Of a stretch of DNA of 64,000 nucleotides, positions 25,717-38,508 are shown piece by piece. The notes beneath the pieces are model-generated. The model was not told the origin of the DNA. It ran no database searches and was given only the letters and a program-made list of their open reading frames with translations. The translations under genes were made by a program, and so were the position numbers. Each line of letters starts with the position of its first letter. The first letter of the stretch is position 1. Source of the stretch: Micropterix aruncella (Eukaryota > Arthropoda > Insecta > Lepidoptera > Micropterigidae); NCBI GenBank assembly GCA_944548615.1, contig OX155964.1, positions 11,004,925 through 11,068,924 on the forward strand. Reading direction: 5' to 3'.

Positions 25717-26400
25717 CTGCAATATAGAAGAAAAAGAAATAACATATAGACTTGATCAATCTAAAATATTCAAATATGTTCTCGTAGTTTCATTCTGTAT
25801 TCGGAATATTCGATGCCTCGGTTGCAAATAAATATTCGATGCCTCGGCTACATGCCCTGAAATTGGCGGCTTTGAATTACATGTCCTGTATTTGGGGAAA
25901 AGGGTTACATGTCCTGAATTTGAGTCCTGAAAAAGTCGATTAAGACTTAAATTTTATTATTAGAGTTTTTTCAGTACCAAACATCAACATGCCATATTGC
26001 CAATGAAATTGTTTTGTTATTCTTGTTACTGTTATTATTCTTGTTGATTAATTATTGATAACAAAAAATTAAGTTGACATCTACCTATTAAAAGGAAACA
26101 GAATCAGCATTCTAATTATTATAGGAAGTCAACGGCATTTATCTAGGTACCTACTATCTTTTATAAAAAAAGGAATTTTTCTAGCTTTTTAACTAGGTTT
26201 TATTTTGGTCATTTCAGTATTACATTCATATTAGTTTTAACCTTTTATTAAAAATAAATAAAATATATACAAAAAAAAGATTTTTATTCCGATATTTTAT
26301 CAGTGTCAACTTTAGTACAGGTAGGTATATATTTATTATTGTAGCTTTAGCTATAGTCAAAAGCCACTCAATGTTTTTGTCTATTTAAAAAAAAACAGAA
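25717..26400. other. Upstream Unc-4 intron, no gene seen
   Basis: AT-rich sequence with a small direct repeat, AATATTCGATGCCTCGG, at about 25804 and 25831. It holds the polypyrimidine tract of the homeobox acceptor (just right of 25716) and the ill-defined 5' edge of the LINE. Confidence 0.45.
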
Positions 26401-26482
26401 AATTTACATAATTTTAGGCTTAACATTAACACGTAATATGCAAAACTACGGCTAATTAAAAGTTTTCGCAATTAAACTAGAC

Positions 26483-27349
26483 ATGTAAGCAGTAACTCCA
26501 AATCCAACTCCAACTGGAAAGGCTTCTCAACTGGCTCAACTGACACCAAAATCCGACCTAATCGATATTACGGAACTTACTGAATTAATTGATAAGCATT
26601 TAGTGGACTTTAAAGCCACGATAGTTTCCTATATTGATGAGAAAATGAATAAATTGTGTAAGAAAATGGAATTAATTAACAAACAAAACAAAGACATACT
26701 AGAAACTACCGAATTCCTAGCCAATCGTTACGATGATATTAATAAAAGGTTGGGTGATTTAGAAACCGAAAATTTAAACATACCAATACTAAAGAAAACT
26801 AATCTGGAACTGTTGGAAAAAATATCGCTCCTACAGTCTCGATGGGATTATCAGGAGCAGCAACAACGATCCTCCAATATTGAGATACGTGGAATCCCGG
26901 AACGCCATGATGAGAACCTGACAAACATAGTTGGAAAAATTGCGACGCTCACAAAATGTTCCTTCACTACTTTGGATGTATCGTCTATCTCCAGGGCAAC
27001 AACCAGAAAGTCGGATAAAAAACCGCGACCCATAATTCTAAAACTTGTAAATATTAGTAAAAGAAATAGTTTTTTGCAGGCAGTAAAGAATTACAATAAA
27101 ACATGTGAAAATAGTAGCAAAAAATTGAACACCGCGGATCTCGGTCTTTCAGGCAATGGCACGGTTCCTGTGTATGTCAGTGAACATCTCACACAGAAAA
27201 ATAAATATATTTTTGGAAGGGCGAAAATGGTCGCCCGAGAAAAACTATATAAGTATGTGTGGATAAGTAGTGGTAGAATTTTCATGCGTAAGGAGGATGG
27301 AATGCAACCAATCTTAATTAAAAGTGAGGCATCTTTTTTATCATTATAA
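26483..27349 (+). pseudogene. LINE ORF1 (coiled coil, FP-like RNA-binding domain)
   Basis: The open frame is free of stops from 26489 to 27349. The best upstream ATG, at 26483, is followed at once by TAA, so the natural start is probably killed by a codon-2 nonsense change. The protein has an N-terminal part rich in Thr and Pro, a Lys/Glu/Leu-rich coiled coil (about codons 40-125), then the block IEIRGIPE and a C-terminal part with YVSEHLTQKNKYIF, KYVWISSGRIF and RKEDG. That C-terminal pattern is the FP-type domain found in ORF1 of many insect LINEs and also in a baculovirus protein. The family role is nucleic-acid binding chaperone activity in the retrotransposon particle. Confidence 0.8.
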
Positions 27350-27411
27350 CCATCATAATATTATTTGTAAACCTAAATTTAAATAATGTCGCAAAAAATA
27401 TTTTATCACTG

Positions 27412-27984
27412 ATGAATTATCCCGATAAATTCGTATACTTTCCTACCCTAATTATTCCTTTAAAATATTGGGTAGTCCTACCATTATTTTCTATACAATG
27501 TTATTTTATACTGATACTTACCAATTATTTTTGTTATTATTTTATATTCAGTCGTATGTTACCACTAATAATATTTATTACTTTTATATTCAATTACATT
27601 TATAATAAATCTATTGCTATTTTAATTGTTTTATTTTATATGATTACAATATATTTAAAATTTTATCTTTTATCTACTGTTTCTATTTTGTTACTCTCCG
27701 GCGAATATTTTTATAAACATTTCTTAATGATTATCTCAAAATTTCTACCTAGATACAACGACCCCAGAACACTGTTTAAGAGGAACAAGAGGACGCTTGA
27801 GTTACACATTATACTCAGATTGAATGTCTTTGTTGGTAGCGAAAATATGATGATTTTTTACATTCTATATTCTCTTGGTTCAAAAGTTATATTGAAAAAT
27901 AACCTACATTCAACCTTGCACACATTCTATGCACTATTCCGGCACATATATCACTCGTGCGTGTGGATAACATGGATATTATAA
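27412..27984 (+). other. Hydrophobic 190-codon open frame between LINE ORF1 and ORF2
   Basis: An ATG-started frame rich in Leu, Ile, Phe and Tyr with several stretches that would score as membrane segments. It overlaps the ORF2 start by 28 nt. The composition is what AT-rich DNA gives by chance in this frame (TTT, TAT, ATT codons), and LINEs of this type have no known third protein. Probably not a gene, listed because it is long and intact. Confidence 0.2.
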
Positions 27985-30705
27985 GCTTCTTAGATTCCAA
28001 CCATGTCACTGTAACTTCGGACATAAATACGTGTAGATCCATAATGTCGGAAAAATGTAGCTTAAAAATATTGTCCTTAAATATAAGAAGCATTAATTGT
28101 AACTTTGATAATTTGATTCTCATGCTTCAAGATCTGCAGTCTGATTTAGATATCATTATTCTATCAGAGGCGTGGATAGGAAACTCCTTTGTAGAGAAAC
28201 ATATCAAGGGTTATTCAACATTCTACACGAAAAATAATTATACACAAAACGATGGAGTTATTGCTTACGTTAATCATACCATTCAAAATGCTACAGTATC
28301 GGAGGTGAAACTAGAAGGGGCCAACTGTCTGCAGATAAACCAACACAATCAACATTATTGGAGTTTATAGAAGTCCATCTGTCTCTAATATTTCGATCTT
28401 TTTAGAGACGCTTGATAATTTACTGCGTAAAAACAAATCTAATGACCTAGTTCTTTGTGGGGATTTTAATATCTCATTATGTGGCAAAAAACATAATCAA
28501 ATTAACGATTACTTAGAAGTAATGTCTCTTCATGGTTTGCAGTGTCTGGTAAATAAACCTACAAGAGGAAACAATTGCCTTGATCATGTTATGTGTCGAT
28601 CAAAGCTACAATCGGCCTCAATAATATATGAAACGGCAATTACTGATCACTATCCCATTATGGTTAAATTTTCCCAGTATAAAACGGATACAGCCATTCA
28701 TAAAAAAGGATTTAAGAAAAACAAAACAGATTTAGGAAAGGTACTTTATGACCTGGGGCAGGTTGATTGGTCTCACCTATACAGTGCAACTAATGTAGAC
28801 TCTGCTACTGAGTATTTTGTCAAAACTTTAACCTCGATTGCCGATAAAAACACATGCACCCAATACCATGTGACAACACACAAAAATAAAAAATTAAAGC
28901 CATGGATTTCCGATGGACTACTGTTTTGCATCCGTCGACGAGATAAACTACACCTAGCATCAAAAAATAACCCTCATAACTTAAGTTTAAAAACCAAATT
29001 TGTAATTTATAGGAATTTATGCAAACGGTTAATAAAGAAAACCAAAGAAGACTACTACAAAAATAAAATTGCTGAAAATAGCAGTGATTCTAAGAAGGTT
29101 TGGCAGCTAATCAAGGAAGCAGCTAACATTTCCAATAACATACACACCATCGATAAGTTAGTCATTGAAAATCGAGTAGTCAATGCCCCAGAGAATATGC
29201 AAGAAATCGTAAATACATTTAACACGCACTTTGCCAGTGTAGGTTCAAAACTGGCACACAAAATATTAGATCGAAAAAAAATCGGCCGTGAGGACAAAAA
29301 CTTTACTGAAGGGATACCTACTACTGTGTTTTCCCTAACTCCAACATCGCCAAATGAAGTTTGTAAAAGCATTAACTCATTAAAACAGTCTCGTTCCTCA
29401 GGTATGGATGGTCTAACTAGTGATATTTATAGAATTGGAAAGGATTATTTAAGCTCACCGATATCATTTATAATAAATCTAAGTTTTAAACTAGGATTAT
29501 TTCCAACAAGACTTAAATGCGCAAAAATCGTACCTGTTTTCAAGTGCGGCGATAAACTCGATGTAAATAATTATAGGCCCATTTCACTACTGTGTACTCT
29601 CTCTAAAATCATTGAGAAAGTTGTTAAAAATAGGCTAGTAGAATATCTGGATATCAATAGTCTTTTATCGTCCAACCAATATGGCTTTAGGCAGGAAATG
29701 GGTACGGCTGATGCTATTGCAGAGGCCACGAAAACCATAACAGCGCTTGTCGACAAGGGAGAGAAATGTCTTGCTATTTTTCTCGACTTATCCAAGGCGT
29801 TCGATACTGTATCTCACGATATCCTTTTAAAAAGACTACTGACCATAGGTGTAAAAGATCAAAATTTGAAATGGTTTGAAAGCTATATATCCGAAAGGAC
29901 GCAAATCACTTCGATCGCTGATACTTCCAGCGACGTGAAAAGTCTCTCATACGGCGTGCCACAGGGAAGTGTTTTGGGGCCTATTTTATTCCTTATATAC
30001 ATAAATGACCTCTACAACCTGACGCCCAGTAAAGCTATATCATTTGCAGATGATACGGTAATCATCTTTAACGGCAGTAGCTGGCAGCATGTTTTCTCAA
30101 AGGCCAATAAAGAAATGGACATTGTTAAAGAGTGGCTGGATGACTCACTACTCACACTTAATACCGAAAAAACTAAGTACTTAACTTTCAGCATAGATAA
30201 GAGAGGACAACCACCAGATGCCAATTCGATAACTATTCATCAATGCATGAACCGTCAATGCAATTGTGAGCCATTAAAAAAAGTGCAGTCCTTAAAATAC
30301 TTGGGCATAGTCGTAGATAATAAGCTGAGATGGGCTGATCATATAGACTTATTGTCATCAAGGATCAGACGTCTGGCATACATATTTAAAGATTTAAGGA
30401 ATATTCTAGACCCCAAAACATTAAAAACTACCTATTACGCCTTGTGTCAAAGCATTTTGAGTTACGGGATCATTGGGTGGGGAGGTGCTCCAAAACAATT
30501 ATCCATCAAATAGAGGTAGCACAGAAGCTGATAATTAAAATTATCACCCGTAAACCATACAGATACCCGTCAGAAAAACTTTTTGAAGAGTTCAGTGTAC
30601 TTGAAGTAAGGCAACTTTATTTAAAATTTTGTCTGGTTTTTATTCAATTTCAAATTAAGAGAGCGCCCACACAACAAGCACACCGAACAAGGCGATCCGT
30701 GGCGG

Positions 30706-33700
30706 CAGTGGCGGCGCTAGGCGTCGGCGACGTCGGCGACCGCCGACGGCCTCGCACCTGAGGGGGCCTCGCAAAAGTTTTAAAAATTATTTAAAATATA
30801 TTTATTTATTCTTATTTATTTTCATACACTTGCGTGAGTAAAGTGAGTGAGTAGTACTTTAGGGGTATTGTCCAGAGTCCTCTGGCAACACTATGAAAGT
30901 TCGCGCTCGAGTCTCGGGACGGGGAATCCCCGTGTCGTATAATTATTTGTATTTCATTCATCTGTGAGCGTAACGTAAACAATCATTCTTTCTGGGAATA
31001 GAACTAGACTCGCATCCACAAAGTTTCTTTTTATTGTGTTGTAAAGTCATTATCATTACCCCCGGTGGCGTTCTAGTGGATACAAGTGTTAATTTAGATT
31101 GTTATTTATTTCATATTTCTAAGGTAAGTCAAATAACGACTTTAACGAAATGATTTTATCGAAATCGATAGGTATATATCTTTTATAAGTCGTAAATAAA
31201 TACAATGTATTTCTCTGTACAAACCGAAATAAAAAAGTAGAGTTACCTTGTTTTAAACCTGTGTAGTGTTTTTTTTTCTCACCGGAGAACATAGAAAATT
31301 TTCACTTTTCGAGTATGTTTTTTTTTTGTAGGCATCCAAATTCTTAATAGGTAACTATATTATTTTCACCGAGTTCTTTTTTTCCATACGTCTCGTACGG
31401 TATTCTTTCAATACAAAATAGTCTAGGTTCAATAAATTATATCAATTTTCCATAAAAAGTATTGGCGTATCTATAGGGTTGTTTATCATGGGGGGCTTGG
31501 GCATCTGCTATAAAAAATGACAGATCGGCAGATCTCGTTTCGTATTATTTAACTCTGAAGCTACTGAGCCTATTTTAAAAGCATCTAATAAAATAATTTT
31601 TCTAAGATTACATGACCCAGCCCCCGCTCTACAGGTGCCTATGAGAAAAAGACCTTGCTAATAGTATAGAGAAAATTATTTTACAATTAGTAGCAATTAT
31701 ATATTTAACAAAATACACTTCTTAACTTAATAAATTAGTGACTGGAGAAAATTAAATATTCTGGATGATTATTGATGATCACACTTACCTCTTATAATCA
31801 GTATACATTGAGTTCAAGTTTAGTTTAAGTACTGTAGGTACTTACCAAACTTTAACAAAAAATATTTTTAGGTCATCATCTAGGACCACTAGAGGCAGAG
31901 ATGTAGGGAGGATATGGGAATCCGGTGCATCAAAAAGAAAAAGAAAAGCTGAATCGGTTATATCCAACCAAGCTCTGAGTTCCAGTATGATGAAATTTCT
32001 TAAGAAACCTTCAAGGACTACAAGTGTCACAGCTTCAGAGTCAGAGTCATCTGATGAAACTTTAGTTTCTGAACCAGCTTAAGAGTCAAATAAATCTTTT
32101 ACTCAAATTTCTGATACAGCTTCTTTACCATCAACATCGGGCGAATCTGCTGTGATCCAAATGTCTGAACCCAATGAAGAGTTAGTAATTGAGAGGATGT
32201 GTGACTCGGGAAATCAAGAGCAAGCAGTTAATTTAAAAGAGTCATTCATAGACTTAGATCCGGGGAAGTGAGTATTTCCAGTAAATGATTTGCAGCGTCA
32301 TGACTTAATTCAAAACGGACCCAATCATCAAGATCTAGAGAAATCTGATGAATGTTACCCAAAAGACGCAAATAAAAGACATTTTTCTTAATTTCATTTT
32401 ACTCGAAAATTAAGTAACGGCGAAACGCAACATCGTAGATGGTTAGTTTACTCCATATTTCAAGATAAAGTTTATTGCTTTCCATGTAGACTTTTTTCAC
32501 ATTTGCAGACACAGATGGTAAAAGAAGGATGTTGTGACTGAAAAGATTTGAGTCGGATATTGCAAAGCATGAACAAAGTCAAGGACACATGGAGTGCATG
32601 ATTAAATGGATGGAATTCTATAAAGGAATCAAACAGGGAAAAACAATAGATAAGGATAATGAAAGATTGATTAGGGAATCGCAAAAGTATTGGCATCATT
32701 TGTTTAAAAGAATGATTGACATAATAAACTATTTAGCCTCACACAATCTGGCATTTAGAGCTCACCGAGAATCTCTTAAATTGAACGATAGCAGAAACAG
32801 TGGTAATTTTATTGATTTATTTAAGTTGTTATCCAAATATGATCTGACACTACGGGAGCACATGCAACGTATTTATGAAAAGCAACTTACTCAACATTAT
32901 CTGAGCCACGACGTCCAAAATGAATTAATTGCATTAATGTCTAAATCAGTTATGACGAAATTATACACAGAGTTAAACAAGCAAAATACTACGCCTTCTT
33001 GCTCGATTGTACCAGGGAATGTCAGCCGTGTTGAACAAATGTCAATAATATTAAGATTTTGCAATTCCTCAACTGGAGCAATAGAGGAACATTTTGTTGG
33101 GTTTATTGCCGTCGCAGAAACAATAGGAGAGTATTTAACTAATTCAATATTACAAGAACTGGAAAGAAATGGTCTAAATATCCAAAACTGTTGAGGACAG
33201 GGATATGATAACGGCGCCAATATGGTGGGTATTAATAAAGGTGTCAGAACAAGAATACTCAATATAAATCCAAGAGCATTCTTCGCGCCGTGCGGATGCC
33301 ACAGTTGGAATTTCCTTTTGATTGATACAGCTAACTCTTCTACAACAGCCAAAACATTTTTCCGCTTCATCAATAAAATCTATGTGCTCTTTTCAAAGTC
33401 AAGTAAGCGTTGGGATATTGTAAAAACTAAATTAAAATTGACATTATTACCGCTGTCTGAAACACGATGGGAGAGTAGAATCGGAGCAGTAAAAGCAATA
33501 TTTTTGCAATTTGATGATGTTATCGAATGCGTGAATGACCTGAAAAATAAAAGTGATGATTCTGAAACTCTAAGCGACTGTGAAGCAGTCTTGAACGAAA
33601 TGTTAACTTTTGAGTTTATTGTTGCAATACACGTGTGGTACGAGGTTTTACTACGTGTGAACAATATAAGTAAACTATGGCAATCGGTTCAAGTCAACTT

Positions 33701-34655
33701 GAAAGTCGCTATCGATACTTTACGTTAATTTTGTAGCTGGATTCAAGAATTCCGTAATACAGGATTTGACAATAGTGTTGCACAAGCTCGATTGTTTGTG
33801 GAGAAAAGTACTTTCGAAATTCAGTGTCAATTTAAAGAAAAAAGAACCGCCAGGAAAAAACGAATGTTCGATTATGAACATATTGATGGACCTATTCAAT
33901 CTTTTGAAATGCATTACAGAGTTAACTTTTTTAACACAATGATAGATGCTATGATAGTCTACACCGAATGTCGATTTAAAGCGCTCAATGAATATTTTGA
34001 ACAATTTGGTTTTATTTATGATATCAGTTATTTGAAATCGATATCAAAAGAGGACCTTCTCAAGCATTGTAATGATTTAGGTACAATACTGCGGGAAGGC
34101 GACGGCGAAAACAGTGACATACAGCCTTTCGAGCTATATGAAGAGCTACAGCTTTTAAAAGCGAATTCACTTGACTCTGTCAACGACGCGAAACAACTCA
34201 TTAAGTACATTTTAGAAAATAATTTGGAAGAAATATATCCAAATGTTTACATAGCAATTAGAATCATGCTCACAGTTCCCGTCAGTACAGCTTCCGCTGA
34301 GAGAAGCTTCTCAAAATTAAAATTGATTAAGACCTACTTGAGAAGCACGATGACCCAAGAGAGACTATCTGCGTTATCAATTCTATCAATTGAAGCTGAA
34401 ATAGCGGCTAGTATTAGCTATGACATAATCCTGAAAAAGTTCAGTGAGGCCAAAAGCCGAAAAGTTCGTCTATTTTAATTTCTATTTGTGTAATTTTTAC
34501 CATCATTTGATTAGCAGTAAAACTCGTTTACTCATACATTAGTTTCACTATAATTCGGCTCATGTAATCTAACGTTATCTTTTTGACTGCGAAATAAAAA
34601 AGGCCTCGCGAACCTAATTTCGCCGACGTCCAAGTGTGGTCTAGCGCCGCCACTG
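30706..34655 (+). mobile_element. hAT-superfamily DNA transposon, 3.95 kb
   Basis: Perfect 15-bp terminal inverted repeats, CAGTGGCGGCGCTAG, and a perfect 8-bp target duplication, CGTGGCGG (30698-30705 and 34656-34663). The length of the duplication and the C-terminal hAT dimerisation region of the enclosed transposase both identify the superfamily. It is inserted in the LINE and therefore younger than it. The flanks just inside the ends are GC-rich (GTCGGCGACGTCGGCGACC) and asymmetrical. Confidence 0.97.
31869..34478 (+). pseudogene. hAT transposase (ZMYM1/ZNF862-like), degraded
   Basis: The N-terminal part (31869-32560) has several stops and frameshifts but shows a TTF-type zinc finger pattern, RRWLVYS..VYCFPCRLFS (about 32430-32500). 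From 32589 a single frame runs to 34478 with two in-frame stops: TGA at 33192 in the (C)-GQGYDNGANM block, which carries the first catalytic Asp, and TAA at 33726. The C-terminus PVSTASAERSFSKLK and the following ..LSALSILSIE is the hAT dimerisation domain with the catalytic Glu. Family role: cut-and-paste transposition. Only a few lesions are present in the core, so decay is recent or slow. Confidence 0.93.
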
Positions 34656-35975
34656 CGTGGCGGATATGTTAGACGTCCGTCGAACGAAAACATCTTTTGG
34701 TCAGAGGCATCTTATGAGTATAGGCCCCAGGATATACCTACAACGAATTGGATGAGTCGATAAAAATCGTATACAGTAAAGACCAATTTAAAAAACGGTG
34801 TCACAGGTGGCTTCTGAATGAAGGTCGGGATATTAGCCACCAAATATTTGATATTCTTATGTAATTTAATTTAAATAAATTGAATTACTATTATTATTAT
34901 TTTATTAAATCGCTATTCTTGTTTTTCTCTTTTTTTAATTGAATTATATTGAAATATATATTTTAACTTGTAACATGGACATTTTATATATAATTGTATC
35001 CTCGGACTATTTAAATATGATTCTTTAAATATTTATTGAGATATAATTTTTTCCTTTATTTCGATTCATTAATAATATTTTTATATTTTATTGTATTTAT
35101 TACGACATTATATTATTATTATTCAGTTTAATTATTTCACCATTTACTGAATGTTATTTTTCCAGCACACTACAGCTACATTTACATCACACTACACTAC
35201 ACTACAGTTACATCACACTACACTCAAATTACAATGTTTATTATTATTAGTTAATTTTTTATATTATTTGATAGGTACCTAGCATATCTTTTAAATTAAG
35301 TATTCTAAAGTATGCACAAGCCACTCTACTTGGTACGCTTGCCTTAGTACGGGCCTAGGCCTAGTTAGGCGGCGTTGATTTTAAAAAATTGGTCTGCGGT
35401 GCTTTCTATTTTGCTATTATTTACATTTAAGCCTATATTGTTAAACTTACAATGTACTGCCATAAAAATGTGCTTTTCTTTAATAAATAAATAAATAAAT
35501 AAATAAATGTTGTTACAGCGCAAGAAGAAAATATGTAGAAAATATAGTTTTTACGTGATAAGAGTAAATTCCGAGCAAAGGATAGGAAAGCGACATTATG
35601 ATTTTAATACGTCGTTATGTGAAATAAATTTCTTAAATAAACATAATATTTATAAAATAATATCATAATAGGTATATATAATAAGGTAAGATCAAAACGA
35701 AATATAAATATAAAGGTAAAATAAACAGGTAATAATATAGGTACATAGGTACCTACCTAATATTATAATTTTCATTTAAAATACATAATAATCATTGCAA
35801 TATTTTACAATATCTAACAGATGAATAAATACTAATCTCGTTTTTAAATATTCACCGTATTTCAAAAATCTATTAGTAATGTAAAAAAAATGGTATCCAC
35901 ATTAGATATCCAAAACACTGACTTTGGAGTTGTTACCCGTTGTAAATGGGGTTTCGAATTATGGCATCGAATATA

Positions 35976-36534
35976 GGGGAGAGTAGCAATCATTGGACCA
36001 GCGCTTTCATTGGACTACTATATTACCTATTTCGAAAACTATGGCAGCTAGCAACGCCAAAACAAGTCGAAGCAAGCCGCTCGCGTCTCAGTCGCCCCCC
36101 TCCCCCCAACTAACCTCAGTGACTCTGCGACTCGCTGCGAGAAGAGACGTGTGTGCCAGTGTTAACGTCGGTCAAAAACTAAAAATTGGATTCTGATCAA
36201 TTCGATGTAAGTGTCATTCTGGTCATGTCTGTCAGCATGTAGGTACCTACTAGTGTAAAGTTTGAAACAAATTTATTGCGTTTTTATATGTGAGCATTTA
36301 TTTTGAGTTACCTACGTACCTATGTGTTTTTTTAATAATTATTTTACTAATTAGTGGTCCAATGAAAGCGACGGTGGATTTATTAGGAAAACCATTATTT
36401 TAAATCGTACGTTACTTAAAATAACAACATTTTAGATCTTAACAGATCGAAACAAAGTAATATTTTATTTTAATCATATATTTCAAGATATGGAGGTGGT
36501 AAAATTAAGTGGTCCATTCATGGCAACTCTCCCC
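35976..36534. mobile_element. Pogo-like element A (MITE-sized, 559 bp)
   Basis: Ends GGGGAGAGTAGCAATCATTG and (complement) GGGGAGAGTTGCCATGAATG, each followed by GACC, flanked by TA (35974-35975 and 36535-36536). Inside, CATTGGACC-type motifs recur at 35990, 36009 and, inverted, at 36353 and 36509. It shares the TA|GGGGAGA end with elements B and C. The short ORF near 36000-36196 has no known domain. Non-autonomous. Confidence 0.75.
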
Positions 36535-36536
36535 TA

Positions 36537-37258
36537 CTTAACATTTGACATTAAAAAAATTAAATTATTTGCTACGAATTTTGGAACAACGTATGTTCTG
36601 TTATATATTGGTGAATGTAACACCATGTTTTTTTTGCGTATGTTATAAAGAACAATAAAATTGTCTGATTTGATCATTAAAAATTTGAAATCGGTTTTCA
36701 AATAACGAGTTGATGTTTTTATTCGTGGATGGATTAAATAAAGCCCCCCCTGAACGGGTCATCTCCCCGTCGGAATGACCCTCCCGGGGATTGTTCCCTC
36801 TGCATGTCGTTTGATTCGATTTATTACTGCAATTAAGTTTATTCAATGCTGGCGCGGATAACTCATGACTCGAATCGGCGCAAGTACCCCAGTAGATTTC
36901 TTGTTTTAAAACATTTTTTTAGAACTCTTGGAGTTTCCTCCAGAACTCTTGGTGGTTAAAAATGCTTATTTATAGAGAGAACTTCCGTTATTAAGGACCC
37001 ATTCAGCCGTCATTTATTTTCTTCCCTTTGTGAAGTTAAAACGGGAGTTCCAAAGGGATCCATACTAGGTGCTATTCTGTTTGAACTTTCACCTCAGGTA
37101 TTAAATTTAATTTCTTCACTGTGGTTACCCTCTTACCTATACATATACAGACGACATCTTTATATAGATACATAAGATTATCTGATTGGTTGAATCAGCT
37201 ATACTTGGGGACTTACACATTAATATCAGCATTTTTAAAAATATATTTAATTATTTAT
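36537..37258. other. Intergenic or intronic sequence, nothing recognised
   Basis: AT-rich with a GC-richer patch at 36740-36800 (CCCCCCCTGAACGGGTC, CTCCCGGGGATTG). About 36990-37090 has LINE-like wording, GGAGTTCCAAAGGGATCC..., which reads as GVPKGSILG and may be a tiny reverse-transcriptase remnant. No intact gene. Confidence 0.4.
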
Positions 37259-37697
37259 TAACACGCTTTTATTAGGTTGACCTGTATGCAACTATGTAAT
37301 GGAATCTAAGGTAACTAATTTAACCATCTTGCAAGGATTGTAGCGTCATGAAAATTGGCAGCTGTATGTAGTTCTGATGACAATACAATAATATGGTACC
37401 TACTGTCGAACTGATCTGATGATGGAGTCGGAAGATATGAACTGGAACTTCACGATGGAACATCGTATCATAGCTGTGTTTGGTTGTTAGAAAAGATTTG
37501 ACCACGATTAGGTTTCAAAGTCTGATGATGAAGCCGGAAGATAGGCACTGGCATTCCATGATGGAATATCGTATCATAGCCGTGTTTGGACTTGTTAGAA
37601 AGGTCTTGTAATGAACTTTGATCACGATTAAGTTTCAAGGTCTGATGATGAAGCCGGATTTTTTTTTGGTTTTTACGTAAATTTATAAAAGCGTGTT
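37259..37697 (-). mobile_element. RepE copy 1, TIR element with internal tandem units
   Basis: The ends are AACACGCTTTTATTAGG and (complement) AACACGCTTTTATAAAT. Inside are two and a half direct units of about 118 bp (TCTGATGATGAAGCCGGAAG ... GGAATATCGTATCATAGCCG). An inverted copy with the same architecture is at 52389-52837. No coding. The terminal GCTTTTATT motif resembles the RepB end, so the two families may be related. Confidence 0.75.
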
Positions 37698-38109
37698 TTT
37701 AGTGTTTTTTAAAAACTATTAATTTATTTGAATCAAATCAGGGTGAATCGCAGTGATCGCCATAAGAGTGATTGTCAGTTCTGGATTCAATGGCATTCTC
37801 TGGATTCACTTTGGTATACATCCTGTAGATACCTGTACAAGTTCCTGTAGAAAACAAAATTGCTGACATTATTAAACCTCAGTTTCAGTTTGCACTTCTG
37901 CACAAGTTCCCTTTGCTAGAGAAAAACTTTCCGAGAAAAATTCTCTCATAAAATTATTAACCTGAATGGGTATTTAGTTCTATTAAAGTGGTTCATTTTA
38001 CTTTGGAAACGTTATTATGAAATTTTGTCGAAATTTGAGATTTCGACAAATTCGGCATTCAAATATACCTACCTATAAAATAAGGTAATGGTAAAAACAC
38101 ATTTTTAAA

Positions 38110-38500
38110 AACAAGCTTTTATTAAAATGCTCCAGAGTCAACCCTGGGTACAAAAGCTATTTTAGTCGAATTAAGAACGGGCTATCATAATTGAATGCGT
38201 ATACAAGAATTAGTAACTGTGCTGTTGACCGTTGAGGAGTCCCCTCGTCGGGAGCCAACCCTGGGAGCAACAGCCACGTCAAGGTGAAATTAAGAACGGG
38301 CCATGAAAGTTGAGTGCGTATACAAAATTGTGTGTCTGTGCAGTTGACCGTGGAAGAATATCCTCGTCGGGAGCCGTTCCTTTTTGTAAAATTGCATTGT
38401 CATCAGAACTGAACCAACCTTTAAAATTTCAATTTTAAAGAATAAGAGGAAGTTGTTCTAATTCAGCATGCAAGATTTGACCTAAACAAACATAAGTAGG
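38110..38500 (-). mobile_element. RepB copy 4, with two tandem units
   Basis: The minus-strand family order is seen in reverse. It opens with ACAAGCTTTTATTAAAATG, then two units of about 145 bp (GTCAACCCTGGGTAC...GAACGGGCTATCATAATTG...GTTGACCGTTGAGGAG, then a second), then the block complementary to GGTTCAGTTCTGATGACAATG and the TAAACAAACATAAG end. Confidence 0.7.
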
Positions 38501-38508
38501 TACATACT

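Larger units (their letters stand above)
27957..34864 (+). pseudogene. LINE ORF2: endonuclease and reverse transcriptase, broken
   Basis: The first frame (27957-28370; ATG possibly at 27972) holds the start of an APE-type endonuclease: LNIRSI, SEAWI, NDGVIAYV. A frameshift near 28335-28350 moves to the next frame, which holds GDFNI (about 28460) and TDHYP (about 28640), so the endonuclease motifs are all present. The reverse transcriptase follows: NNYRPISLL, FLDLSKAFDTVSHDIL, GVPQGSVLGP (about 29953) and the catalytic FADD (30043-30054). A second frameshift near 30490 precedes the C-terminal RYPSEKLFEEFSVLEVRQ block. The hAT element interrupts at 30705, and the C-terminus resumes at 34664 and stops at TAA 34862-34864. 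Function: nicking target DNA and reverse-transcribing the LINE RNA. Confidence 0.92.
26400..35508 (+). mobile_element. Near full-length LINE (non-LTR retrotransposon), inactivated, split by hAT
   Basis: The layout is ORF1, ORF2 with endonuclease and reverse transcriptase, a 3' UTR with GGCCTAGTTAGGCGG, and an (AATA)n tail at about 35483-35508. Without the hAT insertion it would be about 5.1 kb. The 5' boundary is approximate. The ORF1 type and the short-repeat tail resemble CR1/L2-group elements of insects, but I cannot fix the clade by eye. Relatives are at 20080-21468 and 58084-58835. ORF1 has an early stop and ORF2 has two frameshifts plus the insertion, so this copy is dead. Confidence 0.88.

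Noticed and set aside
33380..34210. Antisense ORFs across the hAT transposase
   Set aside because: Shadows of the plus-strand transposase frame.
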